From positions 1,612,001 through 1,676,000 of the forward strand of contig CAWAHU010000001.1 in assembly GCA_963781955.1 (NCBI GenBank): a stretch of DNA of 64,000 nucleotides. The letters are read 5' to 3'. The DNA comes from Bog-473 sp963781955. GTDB lineage: Bacteria > Actinomycetota > Acidimicrobiia > Acidimicrobiales > RAAP-2. Positions within the stretch are counted from its first letter, which is position 1, and each line of letters starts with the position of its first letter. The notes under the pieces are model-generated. The model made no database searches. It had not been told where the DNA came from and was given only the letters and a program-made list of their open reading frames with translations. Shown piece after piece: positions 35,466 to 44,468 of this stretch. Position numbers and translations under genes: made by a program.

Positions 35466-35941
35466 AGCGGGTCGACGTCCGACAGGTGGCGCAGCCGCCA
35501 CAGGTGGCCGTCGGGAGGCGCCGGCTTGACGCGCATCGTCCACCCGAGCTCGGAGAGCAGCTGGTCCGCCTTCACGAGGTTGTCACGCTTGCACGCCGCC
35601 ACCACGTTCCACCAGTCGTGCGTGCCACCGCGGCTGCGCGGGATCACGTGGTCGATGGTGTCGGCCGGCTGCGAGCAGTACACGCACAGGCCGCCGTCGC
35701 GCCGCAGGACCGAACGGCGCGTCACGGGCGGCGTGCGCGCCCAGCGCGGGATGTGCACCATCTGTGACAGCCGCACGATGGACGGCACCTCGACGTCGAG
35801 GCGTGCCGAATGGAAGACGCGGCAGTCCTCCCGCGTGGCGACCGACTCCGCGCGTCCCGCCAACACGAGCACGATCGCACGCCGGTCCGAGACGAGGGCG
35901 AGCGGCTCGTAGGACGCGTTGAGGAGGAGCACCCGCTCCAT
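35435..35941 (-). CDS. HNH endonuclease family protein
   Basis: 168 residues. The family-typical start MERVLLLNASYEPLALVS and the HNH core are seen: two Cys in LCVYCSQPAD, TIDHVIPRSRGGTHDWWN and VAACKRDNLVKAD. It is the small conserved actinobacterial HNH protein whose biological role is not established. ATG at 35941. It is 7 bp after the unknown 103-residue protein and overlaps the lipoate-ligase-like gene. Confidence 0.9.
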   Translation of the reverse strand: MERVLLLNASYEPLALVSDRRAIVLVLAGRAESVATREDCRVFHSARLDVEVPSIVRLSQMVHIPRWARTPPVTRRSVLRRDGGLCVYCSQPADTIDHVIPRSRGGTHDWWNVVAACKRDNLVKADQLLSELGWTMRVKPAPPDGHLWRLRHLSDVDPLWEPYLAAAS

Positions 35942-35947
35942 ACGGGG

Positions 35948-36259
35948 TCAGGCTACCCGCGCCGCGGCTTGGACCTCTGACACCACCGCAGGTAGCCCAC
36001 GACGTCGGGGGGCGTCGAGCGCGGTGCGGTCCCCTGGTCCGCTCTCACCCGACCCCCCGTACGCCGTCATCAGCCGGAACCGCCAGTAGTCCTCGCCGGG
36101 CAGCGGGACGAATGGGGCCCGGCGCCACCATCCGCGTCGGGCCGTCCGACGGAGCGCGCCGAACGCGGCCCACCACAGCGAGGGGCGGGGCAGGACGGCC
36201 CTGACAACCACTGCCGCGTCGCGGCCCCATGCAATGCGGGCGTGCGGGTCCCCGCTCAC
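35948..36259 (-). CDS. Conserved small protein of unknown function (103 aa)
   Basis: It begins VSGDPHARIAWGRDA and has a Trp- and Arg-rich middle (SLWWAAFGALRRTARRGWW) followed by PFVPLPGEDYWRFRLMTAYG. GTG at 36259 overlaps the ROK kinase stop as GTGA, which fixes the start. I recall similar short Trp/Arg-rich proteins in other actinobacteria but no function is known; it has no membrane helix. Confidence 0.75.
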   Translation of the reverse strand: MSGDPHARIAWGRDAAVVVRAVLPRPSLWWAAFGALRRTARRGWWRRAPFVPLPGEDYWRFRLMTAYGGSGESGPGDRTALDAPRRRGLPAVVSEVQAAARVA

Positions 36260-37167
36260 CCTGCTGCACCCACGCCGCGCAGGCCCACCCGGGCGGCCCC
36301 GATCAACGGACCCCGATCCTCGAGCCCGCCCGGCACGACCCGCGCGCCGCTCGCGAACTCGAGCCGGCACAGCGCGTCCATCTCGTCCTGCGCCGCGGCG
36401 AAGAAAGGGGCGCCGAACCCGAGCGCCACCGACCCGCTCACCACAGCCAGCGGCAGGTCGAGCAGGTTCACGACCGAGGCGACCGCCCGGCCGACCAGTG
36501 TCCCGGTGCGCTCGACCACGACGGCGGGGGCCAGGCGCGCCGGCTGCCCCGTCATGGCCGCCAGCGCCGTCCCCGACGCCTCCGCCTCGAGGCAACCGCG
36601 GGCACCGCACGCGCAGGCCCGCCCTCCGGGCACCACGATCACGTGGCCGATGTGGCCGGCGTTGCCGAGGCGCCCGTCAAGGAGCTCTCCGCCGAGCACG
36701 ATGCCGCCACCGATGCCGGTCGAGACCACCATGGCCAGGTAGTCACGGCAGCCGTCGGCGGCACCGACCCATCCCTCGCCGAGCGCAAGCGCCTTGGCGT
36801 CGTTGTCGACGAAGGTGGGCAGGCCGGTCAGCTCCGCCAACCTGGCCCGGAGCGGGAAGCCGCGCCAGGCTGGGATGTTCAACGGGGACACCTCGTCACC
36901 CCCCGGGCTCATCGGCCCGCCGCATCCCACGCCGCACACGACCAGCCGGACGTCCGGGCCGACCCCGGCGATCAGGCCGTCAATCAGTGCGGCCAGGTCG
37001 TCGAAGAGCTCTTCCGCCGCGGCGCGTCCGGCGGCGCCGTCAGCCGACGCCGTGCGGCGCGTGGGCACCATGACCCGGGTCGCCAGCGCTCCGTCGAGGG
37101 CCACCAGCCCCGCCGCCAACTTGGTGCCGCCGACGTCGACGGCCAGGACGAGGTCGGGGACGCTCAG
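36256..37167 (-). CDS. ROK family protein (sugar kinase type)
   Basis: About 303 residues. It shows the ATP-binding LAVDVGGTKLAAGLVALDG, a second phosphate loop STGIGGGIVLGGELLDG, and the zinc motif GHVIVVPGGRACACGARGC. The first in-frame ATG/GTG/TTG is TTG at 37119, which would remove DVGGTK; a CTG at 37167 overlaps the DUF3040 stop as CTGA, so I extend to it. Substrate may be glucose or an amino sugar. An undetected frameshift at the junction is the alternative to a CTG start. Confidence 0.8.
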   Translation of the reverse strand: MSVPDLVLAVDVGGTKLAAGLVALDGALATRVMVPTRRTASADGAAGRAAAEELFDDLAALIDGLIAGVGPDVRLVVCGVGCGGPMSPGGDEVSPLNIPAWRGFPLRARLAELTGLPTFVDNDAKALALGEGWVGAADGCRDYLAMVVSTGIGGGIVLGGELLDGRLGNAGHIGHVIVVPGGRACACGARGCLEAEASGTALAAMTGQPARLAPAVVVERTGTLVGRAVASVVNLLDLPLAVVSGSVALGFGAPFFAAAQDEMDALCRLEFASGARVVPGGLEDRGPLIGAARVGLRGVGAAG

Positions 37168-37565
37168 CCGTCTCGGCGGTGGAAGCGGGAGCGGAACCAG
37201 TCCCGAGCCTCGCTCACCGCGCCCTCGATCCCGTTCGGCGCGCCCCCGGGCTTCTCGTCACTGTCCTTGGGCCGCGTCAGATCGTGCCAACCGGCCCGCC
37301 CCATCCGGCGCAGGTTCCTCTCGAACCACACGGCGGAGGCGAACATGATGACGACGCCGACGAAGCCCGCCAAGACGGACCTGCTGTAGAAGGCAACCAG
37401 GATGACCACACCGAGCACGAACGTCACGGCCGCCCACTTGCAGTAGCGGCCCGCGTGCCGGTACACGGTCTCGGAGCGGACCCGCTCGGCGAACTCGGGG
37501 TCCTGCCGGACCAGTGACTCCTCGAGTTCAGCCAGAATTCGCTGTTCGTGGTCGGAAAGTGGCAC
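37164..37565 (-). CDS. DUF3040 domain-containing membrane protein
   Basis: 133 residues from GTG 37565 (VPLSDHEQRILAELEESL, the usual DUF3040 start). A central hydrophobic stretch, about residues 43-76, makes two membrane helices (AAVTFVLGVVILVAFYS and SVLAGFVGVVIMFASAVWF). The C-terminal part is charged. Function unknown; actinobacterial. The frame is open to 37616, but those extra residues do not fit the family. Confidence 0.85.
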   Translation of the reverse strand: MPLSDHEQRILAELEESLVRQDPEFAERVRSETVYRHAGRYCKWAAVTFVLGVVILVAFYSRSVLAGFVGVVIMFASAVWFERNLRRMGRAGWHDLTRPKDSDEKPGGAPNGIEGAVSEARDWFRSRFHRRDG

Positions 37566-37795
37566 TACCACCTGCCCCCTGGGATCTCCACATCCTTCTT
37601 GGCCACATGTTGACACGCGGGACGGACGCGGACAACGAGAATGTCAACGCACCCCCAACCTCGCTCCGCAGCAGCTCTCTCCACCACCCGGCAGCTTAGA
37701 ACCCGCTCGGACTCAGCCGGACGCACCCGTGGTCCGGCGCACCGACGGTCGCCTGCCGGGCCCGGGGGTGCTCACACCGGGCCTTCGGGGCCCCG

Positions 37796-38065
37796 TCAAC
37801 CCTCTTTGGGCCGGCGGCGCATGACCAGGTAGGTGATCAGCGCCCCGAGAAGGCCGGCGATCACGATGACCAGGATGAGCGGCGCCTCCCGGTGGAAGAC
37901 CCAGAAGTCGATCCGGACCCGGTCCACGTTGGCCAGGGCGAACCACGCCAGGAGGGCCACCGCGACGACCACGCCGGCCAGCCGGGCCTGGTGCCGACGG
38001 TCGGGCTTGGCACCGTCCTCGGGGTCCACCCCGTGCGGGTCCTGGTGCATCGGCGGCCGTGCCAT
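37796..38065 (-). CDS. LapA domain-containing small membrane protein
   Basis: 89 residues. Two membrane helices (LAGVVVAVALLAWFALANVD and APLILVIVIAGLLGALITYLV) with a short loop VRIDFWVFHREAPL, the LapA/DUF1049 pattern, end in a basic RRRPKEG tail. The precise role in actinobacteria is unknown. ATG at 38065. About 230 bp separate it from the DUF3040 gene; nothing clear is seen in that gap. Confidence 0.85.
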   Translation of the reverse strand: MARPPMHQDPHGVDPEDGAKPDRRHQARLAGVVVAVALLAWFALANVDRVRIDFWVFHREAPLILVIVIAGLLGALITYLVMRRRPKEG

Positions 38066-38150
38066 CGCCCCATTCTGCCCCGCACCGGGCACGCGGCGGT
38101 GACCCGCCGCTCCCCGAGCTGCTATGAGAAGGTGCTCGGAAGGAGGGGTC

Positions 38151-39713
38151 ATGACCACCCGTGAGTTCTTGACCGGCGCCCGCACCCTGTGGGAGCTCGT
38201 CGACCGGCGGGCCGCGGTGTCGCCCGACGTCCCCGTGCTGATCGCGGCCGACGGTGAGACCGTCACCTTCGGTGAGTTCCGCCAGCGGGCCGAATCGGTG
38301 GCAGCCGGGCTGCATGCCATGGGGGTCACCGAGGGCTCGGTCGTCTCGTGGCAGCTGCCGACGCGGATCGAGACCATCGTCGTGTCCATGGCGTTGTCCC
38401 GGCTCGGCGCCGTGCAGAACCCCATCATCCACCTCTACCGCGAGCGGGAGGTCGGCTTCGCACTGCGCCAGACCGGGGCGTCGGTCTTCGTCGTCCCCGG
38501 CACCTGGCGCGACGTCGACTACGCCGCCCTCGCCCAGCGCGCCCTCCAGGGCGCACCGGCGCGACCGACGCTCCTCGTCACGGCCGACGGCCTGCCCGAG
38601 GGCGACCCCGCCTCCCTGCCGGCGCCCCCTCAGGGGACGTCGCCCGACGACGCTCCCATCCGCTGGATCTACTACACCTCGGGCTCCACCGCCGACCCCA
38701 AGGGGGTGCAGCACACCGACCAGACGCTGATCGCCGGCGGGTGGGGCCTGGCCCGCGCGCTCGACATGAGCACCCACGACATCGGGTCCATGGCGTTCCC
38801 CTACGCCCACATCGCCGGACCCGACTACCTGGTATGCCTCCTCACCGTCGGCTTCCCGGCCGTCTTGCTCGAGTCGTTCTCGCCGGCCGACGCACTCGCC
38901 GTGTTCCGCGCCCACCGCGCCACCCTCGTCGGGGGGAGCACCGCCTTCTACGTCGCCTTCCTGGCCGAGCAGCGCAAGGCGCCCGGCGAACCGGTCCTGC
39001 CCACCTTGCGCCTCATGGCCGGCGGCGGCGCGGCCAAGCCGCCCGAGGTCCACTTCGAAGTGCGCGACGAGATCGGCGGGCGCGGCGTGGTGCACGGCTA
39101 CGGCATGACCGAGGTGCCCATGATCGCCAACGGGTCACCCCACGACACCGACGAGCAGCTGGCCAACACCGACGGGGCGCCCATTGAGGGGGCCGACGTT
39201 CGGATCGTCAGGCTCGACGGGCGTGTCGCCGGTCCCGACGAGGAGGGCGAGATCCGGGTCAAGGGCCCCATGGTGTTCCACGGCTACACCGACCCGGCGC
39301 TGAACGCGGAGGCCTTCGACGAGGACGGCTACTTCAAGACGGGCGACCTCGGGCGGCTCCGGGCCGACGGGCACCTGGTGATCACCGGCCGCCTCAAGGA
39401 CATCATCGTGCGCAAGGGTGAGAACATCAGCGCCAAGGAGATCGAGGACCTCCTCTACACCCACCCCGACGTGATGGAGGTCGCGGTGATCGGTCTGCCC
39501 GACCCCGAGCGCGGCGAGCGCGTGTGCGCAGTGGTGCAGGTGACCGGCGACGCGGACGGCCTCGAGCTGGGTGACATCGTCGCCTTCTGCCGCCAAGCCG
39601 GGCTCATGACGCAGAAGATCCCCGAGCAGCTCGAGCTCCGCTCGGAGTGGCCGCGGGCCGGGACCGGCAAGATCGTCAAGAAGACGCTGCGCGACGAGTA
39701 CACCGCCTCGTGA
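38151..39713 (+). CDS. Acyl-CoA synthetase (AMP-forming ligase)
   Basis: 520 residues. It has the P-loop YYTSGSTADPKGV (A3), GYGMTE (A5), TGDLGRLRADGHLVITGRLKD (A7-A8) and the catalytic Lys in RAGTGKIVKK (A10). It probably activates a carboxylic acid such as a fatty or cyclic acid; the substrate cannot be told. ATG at 38151 has AGGAGG at 38141. Its stop overlaps the LMW-PTP start as GTGA. Confidence 0.9.
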   Translation: MTTREFLTGARTLWELVDRRAAVSPDVPVLIAADGETVTFGEFRQRAESVAAGLHAMGVTEGSVVSWQLPTRIETIVVSMALSRLGAVQNPIIHLYREREVGFALRQTGASVFVVPGTWRDVDYAALAQRALQGAPARPTLLVTADGLPEGDPASLPAPPQGTSPDDAPIRWIYYTSGSTADPKGVQHTDQTLIAGGWGLARALDMSTHDIGSMAFPYAHIAGPDYLVCLLTVGFPAVLLESFSPADALAVFRAHRATLVGGSTAFYVAFLAEQRKAPGEPVLPTLRLMAGGGAAKPPEVHFEVRDEIGGRGVVHGYGMTEVPMIANGSPHDTDEQLANTDGAPIEGADVRIVRLDGRVAGPDEEGEIRVKGPMVFHGYTDPALNAEAFDEDGYFKTGDLGRLRADGHLVITGRLKDIIVRKGENISAKEIEDLLYTHPDVMEVAVIGLPDPERGERVCAVVQVTGDADGLELGDIVAFCRQAGLMTQKIPEQLELRSEWPRAGTGKIVKKTLRDEYTAS

Positions 39714-40276
39714 CGACGCGCCACAGCGGTCCGGCAGCCGTCCCCGAGCCGATCGGCGGCCGCCCGTACCGCGTGCTGTTCGTGTGCACCGGCAACATCT
39801 GCCGGTCGCCGATGGCCGAGGTCATCACCCGCTCCTTCGCGGCCACCACGACGCTCGGCGACGGCACCACGCTCGGCACGCACGTCGAGGTGCGCAGCGC
39901 CGGCACCGGCCCGTGGCACGAGGGCGAGCCGATGCACCCACTGGCGGCGGCATCGCTGGTGCGCGCCGGATTCCCGGACCACCCGCACGTGGCGCACCAG
40001 TTCTCCCCCTCGGAGCTCGGCCACGTCGATCTCCTCGTCGCCCTCGACCGGCGCCACCGCCAGACGCTGCACGGCCTCGGGGCCGACCCAGCCCGCCTGG
40101 CCCTGCTGCGTGCCTACGACCCCGCCGCCGGGGCGGCCGCCGACGTGCCCGACCCCTACTACGGCGACGACGCCATGTTCGACGAGTGCCGGGACATGAT
40201 CGCCGCCGGCTGCAGCGGCCTGGTGGCGGCCCTGCGGGCACACGGGGACGCGCGCTGGGTGGCCCCCGGCAGCTGA
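39710..40276 (+). CDS. Low molecular weight protein-tyrosine-phosphatase-like protein
   Basis: 188 residues. The catalytic loop VLFVCTGNICRSPMAE (C-x5-R-S) and the acid loop DVPDPYYG are present. LMW-PTPs dephosphorylate tyrosine, and some act on capsule synthesis regulators; here the ligand is unknown. GTG at 39710 overlaps the ligase stop (GTGA). A Ser/Thr-rich insert (ATTTLGDGTTLG) follows the catalytic helix. Confidence 0.88.
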   Translation: MTTRHSGPAAVPEPIGGRPYRVLFVCTGNICRSPMAEVITRSFAATTTLGDGTTLGTHVEVRSAGTGPWHEGEPMHPLAAASLVRAGFPDHPHVAHQFSPSELGHVDLLVALDRRHRQTLHGLGADPARLALLRAYDPAAGAAADVPDPYYGDDAMFDECRDMIAAGCSGLVAALRAHGDARWVAPGS

Positions 40277-40323
40277 CGGCCGGCGCCCGTTCCGGGCCGG
40301 AACCTGTGTGAGATAGTGCCGCC

Positions 40324-41697
40324 GTGGTCTCGCAACGGGTCAGGCGCCGGCGGCGCCAGTTCGCCGTCGGGGGTGCCGTGCTCCTGGTGCTCGTCGTCTA
40401 CCTGCTCTTCTTCAGCGGCGGGGGCGGGGCGCCGCCCACGAAGGCGCCGGCCCCGGCCCACCCCACCACCACCGCCGCCGTCACCACGGGCCGCCATTCC
40501 CCGCTCAACCCCGCGTGGCGGGGGAACGGCAAGACGGTGACCCTGGGTTTCGGAGGCGACGTACATTTCGAGGGACCCATCGGCGCCGACTTGGCCAAGG
40601 ACCCGTCCACCGCGCTCGGGCCCAGCGTCCCGCAACTGTTCGCAGGGACGCAGCTGCGCATGGTGAACATGGAGTCGGTGATCACCGACGGCGCCTGCCC
40701 GGAGCCGCAGAGCAAGCCCTACATCTTCGACGCGCCCGCGTCCGCGGTCACCGCGTTGAAGAGCGCCGGGATCTCGCTCGTGAGCGAGGGGAACGACCAC
40801 GGCTTCGACTGCGGGCCCCAGGGGCTGGCCCAGAACCTCACCATCGCGTCGCAAGACGCCTATCCGGTCATCGGCATCGGCGCCACGTCGACGCAAGCCT
40901 TCACCGCCTACCGGGTGACGATCGACGGGCAGCGCATCGCCATCATCGCCGCCACCCAGATGATCGCCCCCAACCTGGTGGGGACCTGGACGGCGAACCT
41001 CACGCAACCGGGCGTGGCGTCCGCCATCGACCCGACCCAGCTGGTCCGCACGGTCCAGCAGGTGCGCCGCACGGCCGACACCGTCATCGTCTACGTGCAC
41101 TGGGGCACCGAGACCGAGACCTGCCCCGACCCCCAGCAGGAGCCGCTGGCCACGCAGCTCGTGCGGGCGGGCGCCGACATCGTGATCGGCTCGGGGGCTC
41201 ACGTCCCGCAGGGCGCCGGGTACACGGGCACCGCCTACGTCGACTACAACCTGGGCAACTTCGCGTTCTACGACTACACGGCACCCGAGACCGACAGCGG
41301 CTCGCTGATCCTCACCGCGCAGGGCCGGCACATCGCGGGAGCAGCCTGGCGACCGGCCACACTCGTGTCGGGCCTGCCGCAGCCGCTGACCGGAACGGCC
41401 GCCGCCACCGCGGTCAAGAGTTGGAACGCGGCGCGTGGCTGCACCGGCCTCACCGCAGGGCCGTCGAAGACCGCGGCCACCGTGCGGGCCGAGACCGTGC
41501 CCTTCGTGGCGCCGTCCACGACCACGACCGCCGCGCCGGCGTCGACCACGACCACGACGGGCGGGCAGGCACCGGCCGGCACCACGACCACGGCGACACA
41601 CGGGTCGACGACCACGACCGCCGCGTCGCACGGGGCCACCACCTCTGCACCTGCCTCGACCACCACCGCGGCCACGGACAACGCCGGCAGCGGCTGA
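40324..41697 (+). CDS. CapA family protein (poly-gamma-glutamate synthesis-type metallophosphatase)
   Basis: 457 residues. An N-terminal membrane anchor (RRRRRQFAVGGAVLLVLVVY) and Thr/Pro linker precede the CapA domain: LGFGGDVHFEGP, MVNMESVITDG, VSEGNDHGFDCG, YVHWGTETETCPD, IGSGAHVPQG and YNLGNFAF. A long Thr/Ala tail (about 70 residues) ends the protein, suggesting an extracytoplasmic location. The role may be in cell-surface polymer handling. GTG at 40324; GATAGT lies six bases before it. Confidence 0.9.
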   Translation: MVSQRVRRRRRQFAVGGAVLLVLVVYLLFFSGGGGAPPTKAPAPAHPTTTAAVTTGRHSPLNPAWRGNGKTVTLGFGGDVHFEGPIGADLAKDPSTALGPSVPQLFAGTQLRMVNMESVITDGACPEPQSKPYIFDAPASAVTALKSAGISLVSEGNDHGFDCGPQGLAQNLTIASQDAYPVIGIGATSTQAFTAYRVTIDGQRIAIIAATQMIAPNLVGTWTANLTQPGVASAIDPTQLVRTVQQVRRTADTVIVYVHWGTETETCPDPQQEPLATQLVRAGADIVIGSGAHVPQGAGYTGTAYVDYNLGNFAFYDYTAPETDSGSLILTAQGRHIAGAAWRPATLVSGLPQPLTGTAAATAVKSWNAARGCTGLTAGPSKTAATVRAETVPFVAPSTTTTAAPASTTTTTGGQAPAGTTTTATHGSTTTTAASHGATTSAPASTTTAATDNAGSG

Positions 41698-41708
41698 GCC
41701 CACGCCGT

Positions 41709-43127
41709 TCAGCTGTGCCCGCTCCAGGGCGGCGGCGTCCCGCTGAAGGCGTCTTCGGGCGGGATGCGCCCGTGGCGGAAGCGGATCTCCTCGAGGTCGT
41801 CGGGCTCGGGCACCGTCTGCTCGGCCAGGCGCAGCACCATGTCGGCCTGCCGGCGCAGCACGGCACGCTGCTCGGGGCTGGTCGTGTCCAGCGTGATCGA
41901 CCCTACGGAGTCGACCAGGCGGATCAGCACCGCCGGCATGCCGGCGGCGGCCTGCCTGATCTTGTCGAAGGAGCGGTTGACCATGCGCGCGTACGACGGC
42001 TCGAACTCGATCAGCCGCACCCGGCCGGACCCGTCCCGGTAGACGCCCTCGTCGAGCACCCGGCCCGAGACCCGGCCCAGCCCGGCCGACAGCCAGTCGA
42101 TGCAGGTGAGCGCCGTGAAGGTGTCGTTCACGGCCGAGGACAGGGCTCGGATGGCGATCTCGACCAGCTGGTCGATGGCGAAGACCGGGTCCTGAACGAG
42201 GGTCCGGTGCGGGCCGGTGACGTGCGCCTTGGAGAGGGCCAGGGCCACCTCGGGCGCCGCCTCGGTGGGCCAGACGGTGGCGAGCGCCCGCCCGGTGGCC
42301 AGGAAGTGTCCGGGCCGGTGCTCCAGGCGGATGACCGAGTCGGTGCGCGTGGCGATGGCGATGAGCTGCGCGTAGCCCACGTACTGGATGTACCCGCTCA
42401 CCTGTGAGGGGACCACCGCCCCGCGCTCTTCGAGGAGCGGGACGAGCTCGCTCACCGTCCGGCCGGCGTGGTGGACCGGATCGGTCGCCGGGACCGCCGC
42501 CACCCGGTCGGGGAACTCCGAGTCGATGGATCCCATGAGGTCGTCGGCGATGCCGGCGATCACCTCGGGCAGCTGGATCGACTTGGCGATGTGGTGGATG
42601 AAGTAGATGAGGACCACCAGGTTCACCAGCAGCAGCGCTTCGGCCACGGAGGTCGAGAGGTAGGGCACGAACCGCCGGCCGAGGCTGTTGATGGTGACGA
42701 GGGCCAGCACCGAGTACACGAACGTGGCCACGAACACGCCCAGGGTCACTTGGTTCCCGATGTCGCGCACGAAGTTGCGCATCATCCGGGGGCCGAACTG
42801 CTGCGACGCCAGGGTCAACGCCAGGATGGTGATGGAGAACACCACGCCCATGACCGTGATGACGGCGGCGGCGATGGCGATGAGCACCTGCCGCTCGGAG
42901 TCGGCGCTCCCGGTCCGGATCCACGTGGGGAGCGCGAGGTGCCCGTGGTAGGCCGCCACGTCGACGGCGAAGGTCGCCGCGAACAGGATCAGAGCGACCA
43001 CGACGAGGAGACTCGGGACGACCCACAGGGTCGTGCGGAGCTCCTCGATGCGCCAGCTCGGCAGCTGTCGCTCGTGCCTGCCGCCGCGCGCCGGCTGCGA
43101 CGCGGCGCCCGCCTCGAGGTCGCTCAC
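41709..43127 (-). CDS. DUF2254 domain-containing membrane protein
   Basis: 472 residues. Four hydrophobic segments in the first half (LWVVPSLLVVVALILFAATF; VLIAIAAAVITVMGVVFSIT; VTLGVFVATFVYSVLALVTI; VAEALLLVNLVVLIYFIHH) are followed by a soluble domain with HHAGRTVSELVPLLEERG and ALSSAVNDTFTALTCIDWL. Function unknown. GTG at 43127 overlaps the GH4 stop as GTGA, so the two are probably cotranscribed. Confidence 0.88.
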   Translation of the reverse strand: MSDLEAGAASQPARGGRHERQLPSWRIEELRTTLWVVPSLLVVVALILFAATFAVDVAAYHGHLALPTWIRTGSADSERQVLIAIAAAVITVMGVVFSITILALTLASQQFGPRMMRNFVRDIGNQVTLGVFVATFVYSVLALVTINSLGRRFVPYLSTSVAEALLLVNLVVLIYFIHHIAKSIQLPEVIAGIADDLMGSIDSEFPDRVAAVPATDPVHHAGRTVSELVPLLEERGAVVPSQVSGYIQYVGYAQLIAIATRTDSVIRLEHRPGHFLATGRALATVWPTEAAPEVALALSKAHVTGPHRTLVQDPVFAIDQLVEIAIRALSSAVNDTFTALTCIDWLSAGLGRVSGRVLDEGVYRDGSGRVRLIEFEPSYARMVNRSFDKIRQAAAGMPAVLIRLVDSVGSITLDTTSPEQRAVLRRQADMVLRLAEQTVPEPDDLEEIRFRHGRIPPEDAFSGTPPPWSGHS

Positions 43128-44446
43128 CGAGACCGCGGGTCGGTCGTGGCGTCGGCCGGGAAGAAGCGGGGCAGGTGGAACCGATTGGCCGCCAGGGTCT
43201 CGTCGGCCAGCTCGGCCGCCAGCGGGTACTGGCCCACCAAGGGGTTGGCCAGCAGCGCCCGCACCAGGTCGGCCCGGCTCCCCGAGCACGCCGCCCGGAC
43301 GGCCAGGCGCTCGTAGGCCTTGGCGTGCTGCACCAGCCCGAGCATCTCGGGCGGGAGCGAGCGTTGGGGCAGCGGGTGGGCACCCTCGGCGTCCACCAGG
43401 GCGGTTGTCTCGACCACGGCGTCGTCGGGCAGTCCCGGCACCGCCCCGTCGTTGCGCATGTCGACGACCTGCACGTCACCCCGGCCGTCGTGCAGCGAAG
43501 CCATGAGGCGGACGGCGGCCAGGGAGTAGTAGGCGCCCCCACGGTACGAGAGCGCGTCGGGCTTCGTGCGCAGCGTGGGGTCACGGTACTGCTCGAGCAG
43601 CGTGGTCTCGAGCTCGGCCACCACGTCGGCCCGGGGGCGGTGGCCCGGGGCCGCCTGCGCCGCCACCTCGGCGTCGTGCCCGTAGTAGTAGTGCACGTAG
43701 TACGACGGCAGCGCGTGCTGGAGGCGCAGGACCTCGAGCGGCATGCCACTCTCGAGCTCGAGCTCGGGGCCGAAGCGCTCGAAGAGCTCGCCGAGTCGGT
43801 CCTCGTCCCCGGACCGGGGGGCGCCGTGCACCCGGGCCGACCGCACCCAGGTGAGGTGGTTGAGCCCGACGTGCTCGATGGCGACGTCGTCGGGGTCGAC
43901 GCCGAGATAGTGGCCGATCCTGCGCTGCGCCCAGATGGCGACGTTGCACAGGCCCACGGCGCGGTGGCCCTCGTCGAGCAGGGCCTGGGTCACGATCCCC
44001 ACCGGGTTGGTGAAGTCGACCATCCAGGCCCCCGGGTTGGCGCGCGCCGCCATCTCCTCGGCCAGCCCGAGCACGACGGGCACGGTGCGCAGGGCCTTGG
44101 CCAGGCCGCCGGCGCCCACTGTCTCCTGACCCAGGCACCCGTAGCCCACGGGCAGGGTCTCGTCGACGCGCCGGGCCGCCTGACCACCCACGCGCAGCTG
44201 CACCACGACGAAATCGGCTCCTTCGAGCGCGGCATGAGGGTCGGCCGTCGTCCACAGCATGCCGCCCCAGCCACGGCCGCGCAGGATGCGCGCGGCGAGC
44301 CCTCCGACGATCTCGCGTCGAGTGTCGTCGGGGTCGAGCAGCACGAGGTCGTCGACGACCATCCGCTCCTCGAGGTCGCACAACCCGTCGACCAGCTCGG
44401 GGGTGTAGGTGCTCCCTCCGCCGACGACGGCCACCTTCGTGCCCAC
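43124..44446 (-). CDS. Glycoside hydrolase family 4, 6-phospho-beta-glucosidase-like
   Basis: 440 residues. The NAD-binding VAVVGGGSTYTPELVDGL, the metal-site region MVDFTNPVGIVTQ and GLCNVAIWAQRRIG, and GLNHLTW are GH4 hallmarks; the enzyme needs NAD and a divalent metal. It likely cleaves phosphorylated disaccharides. The divergent sugar kinase suggests a pathway that phosphorylates and then cleaves glycosides or amino sugars (inference). GTG at 44446, six bases after TACGTT. Confidence 0.9.
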   Translation of the reverse strand: MGTKVAVVGGGSTYTPELVDGLCDLEERMVVDDLVLLDPDDTRREIVGGLAARILRGRGWGGMLWTTADPHAALEGADFVVVQLRVGGQAARRVDETLPVGYGCLGQETVGAGGLAKALRTVPVVLGLAEEMAARANPGAWMVDFTNPVGIVTQALLDEGHRAVGLCNVAIWAQRRIGHYLGVDPDDVAIEHVGLNHLTWVRSARVHGAPRSGDEDRLGELFERFGPELELESGMPLEVLRLQHALPSYYVHYYYGHDAEVAAQAAPGHRPRADVVAELETTLLEQYRDPTLRTKPDALSYRGGAYYSLAAVRLMASLHDGRGDVQVVDMRNDGAVPGLPDDAVVETTALVDAEGAHPLPQRSLPPEMLGLVQHAKAYERLAVRAACSGSRADLVRALLANPLVGQYPLAAELADETLAANRFHLPRFFPADATTDPRSR

Positions 44447-44452
44447 GGGCGC

Positions 44453-44462
44453 AACGTAACAT
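44453..44462. promoter_or_regulatory. Overlapping divergent -10 boxes between GH4 and kinase genes
   Basis: Plus strand TAACAT (44457-44462) is six bases before GTG 44469; minus strand TACGTT (44458-44453) is six bases before GTG 44446. The two boxes share two base pairs, and only 22 bp separate the start codons. Confidence 0.55.
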
Positions 44463-44468
44463 CCGACC

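Noticed and set aside
40159..43749. Open frame of 1196 codons on the minus strand
   Set aside because: It runs across LMW-PTP, CapA, DUF2254 and GH4 in the wrong frame; Arg/Ala-rich composition is typical of shadow frames in high-GC DNA.
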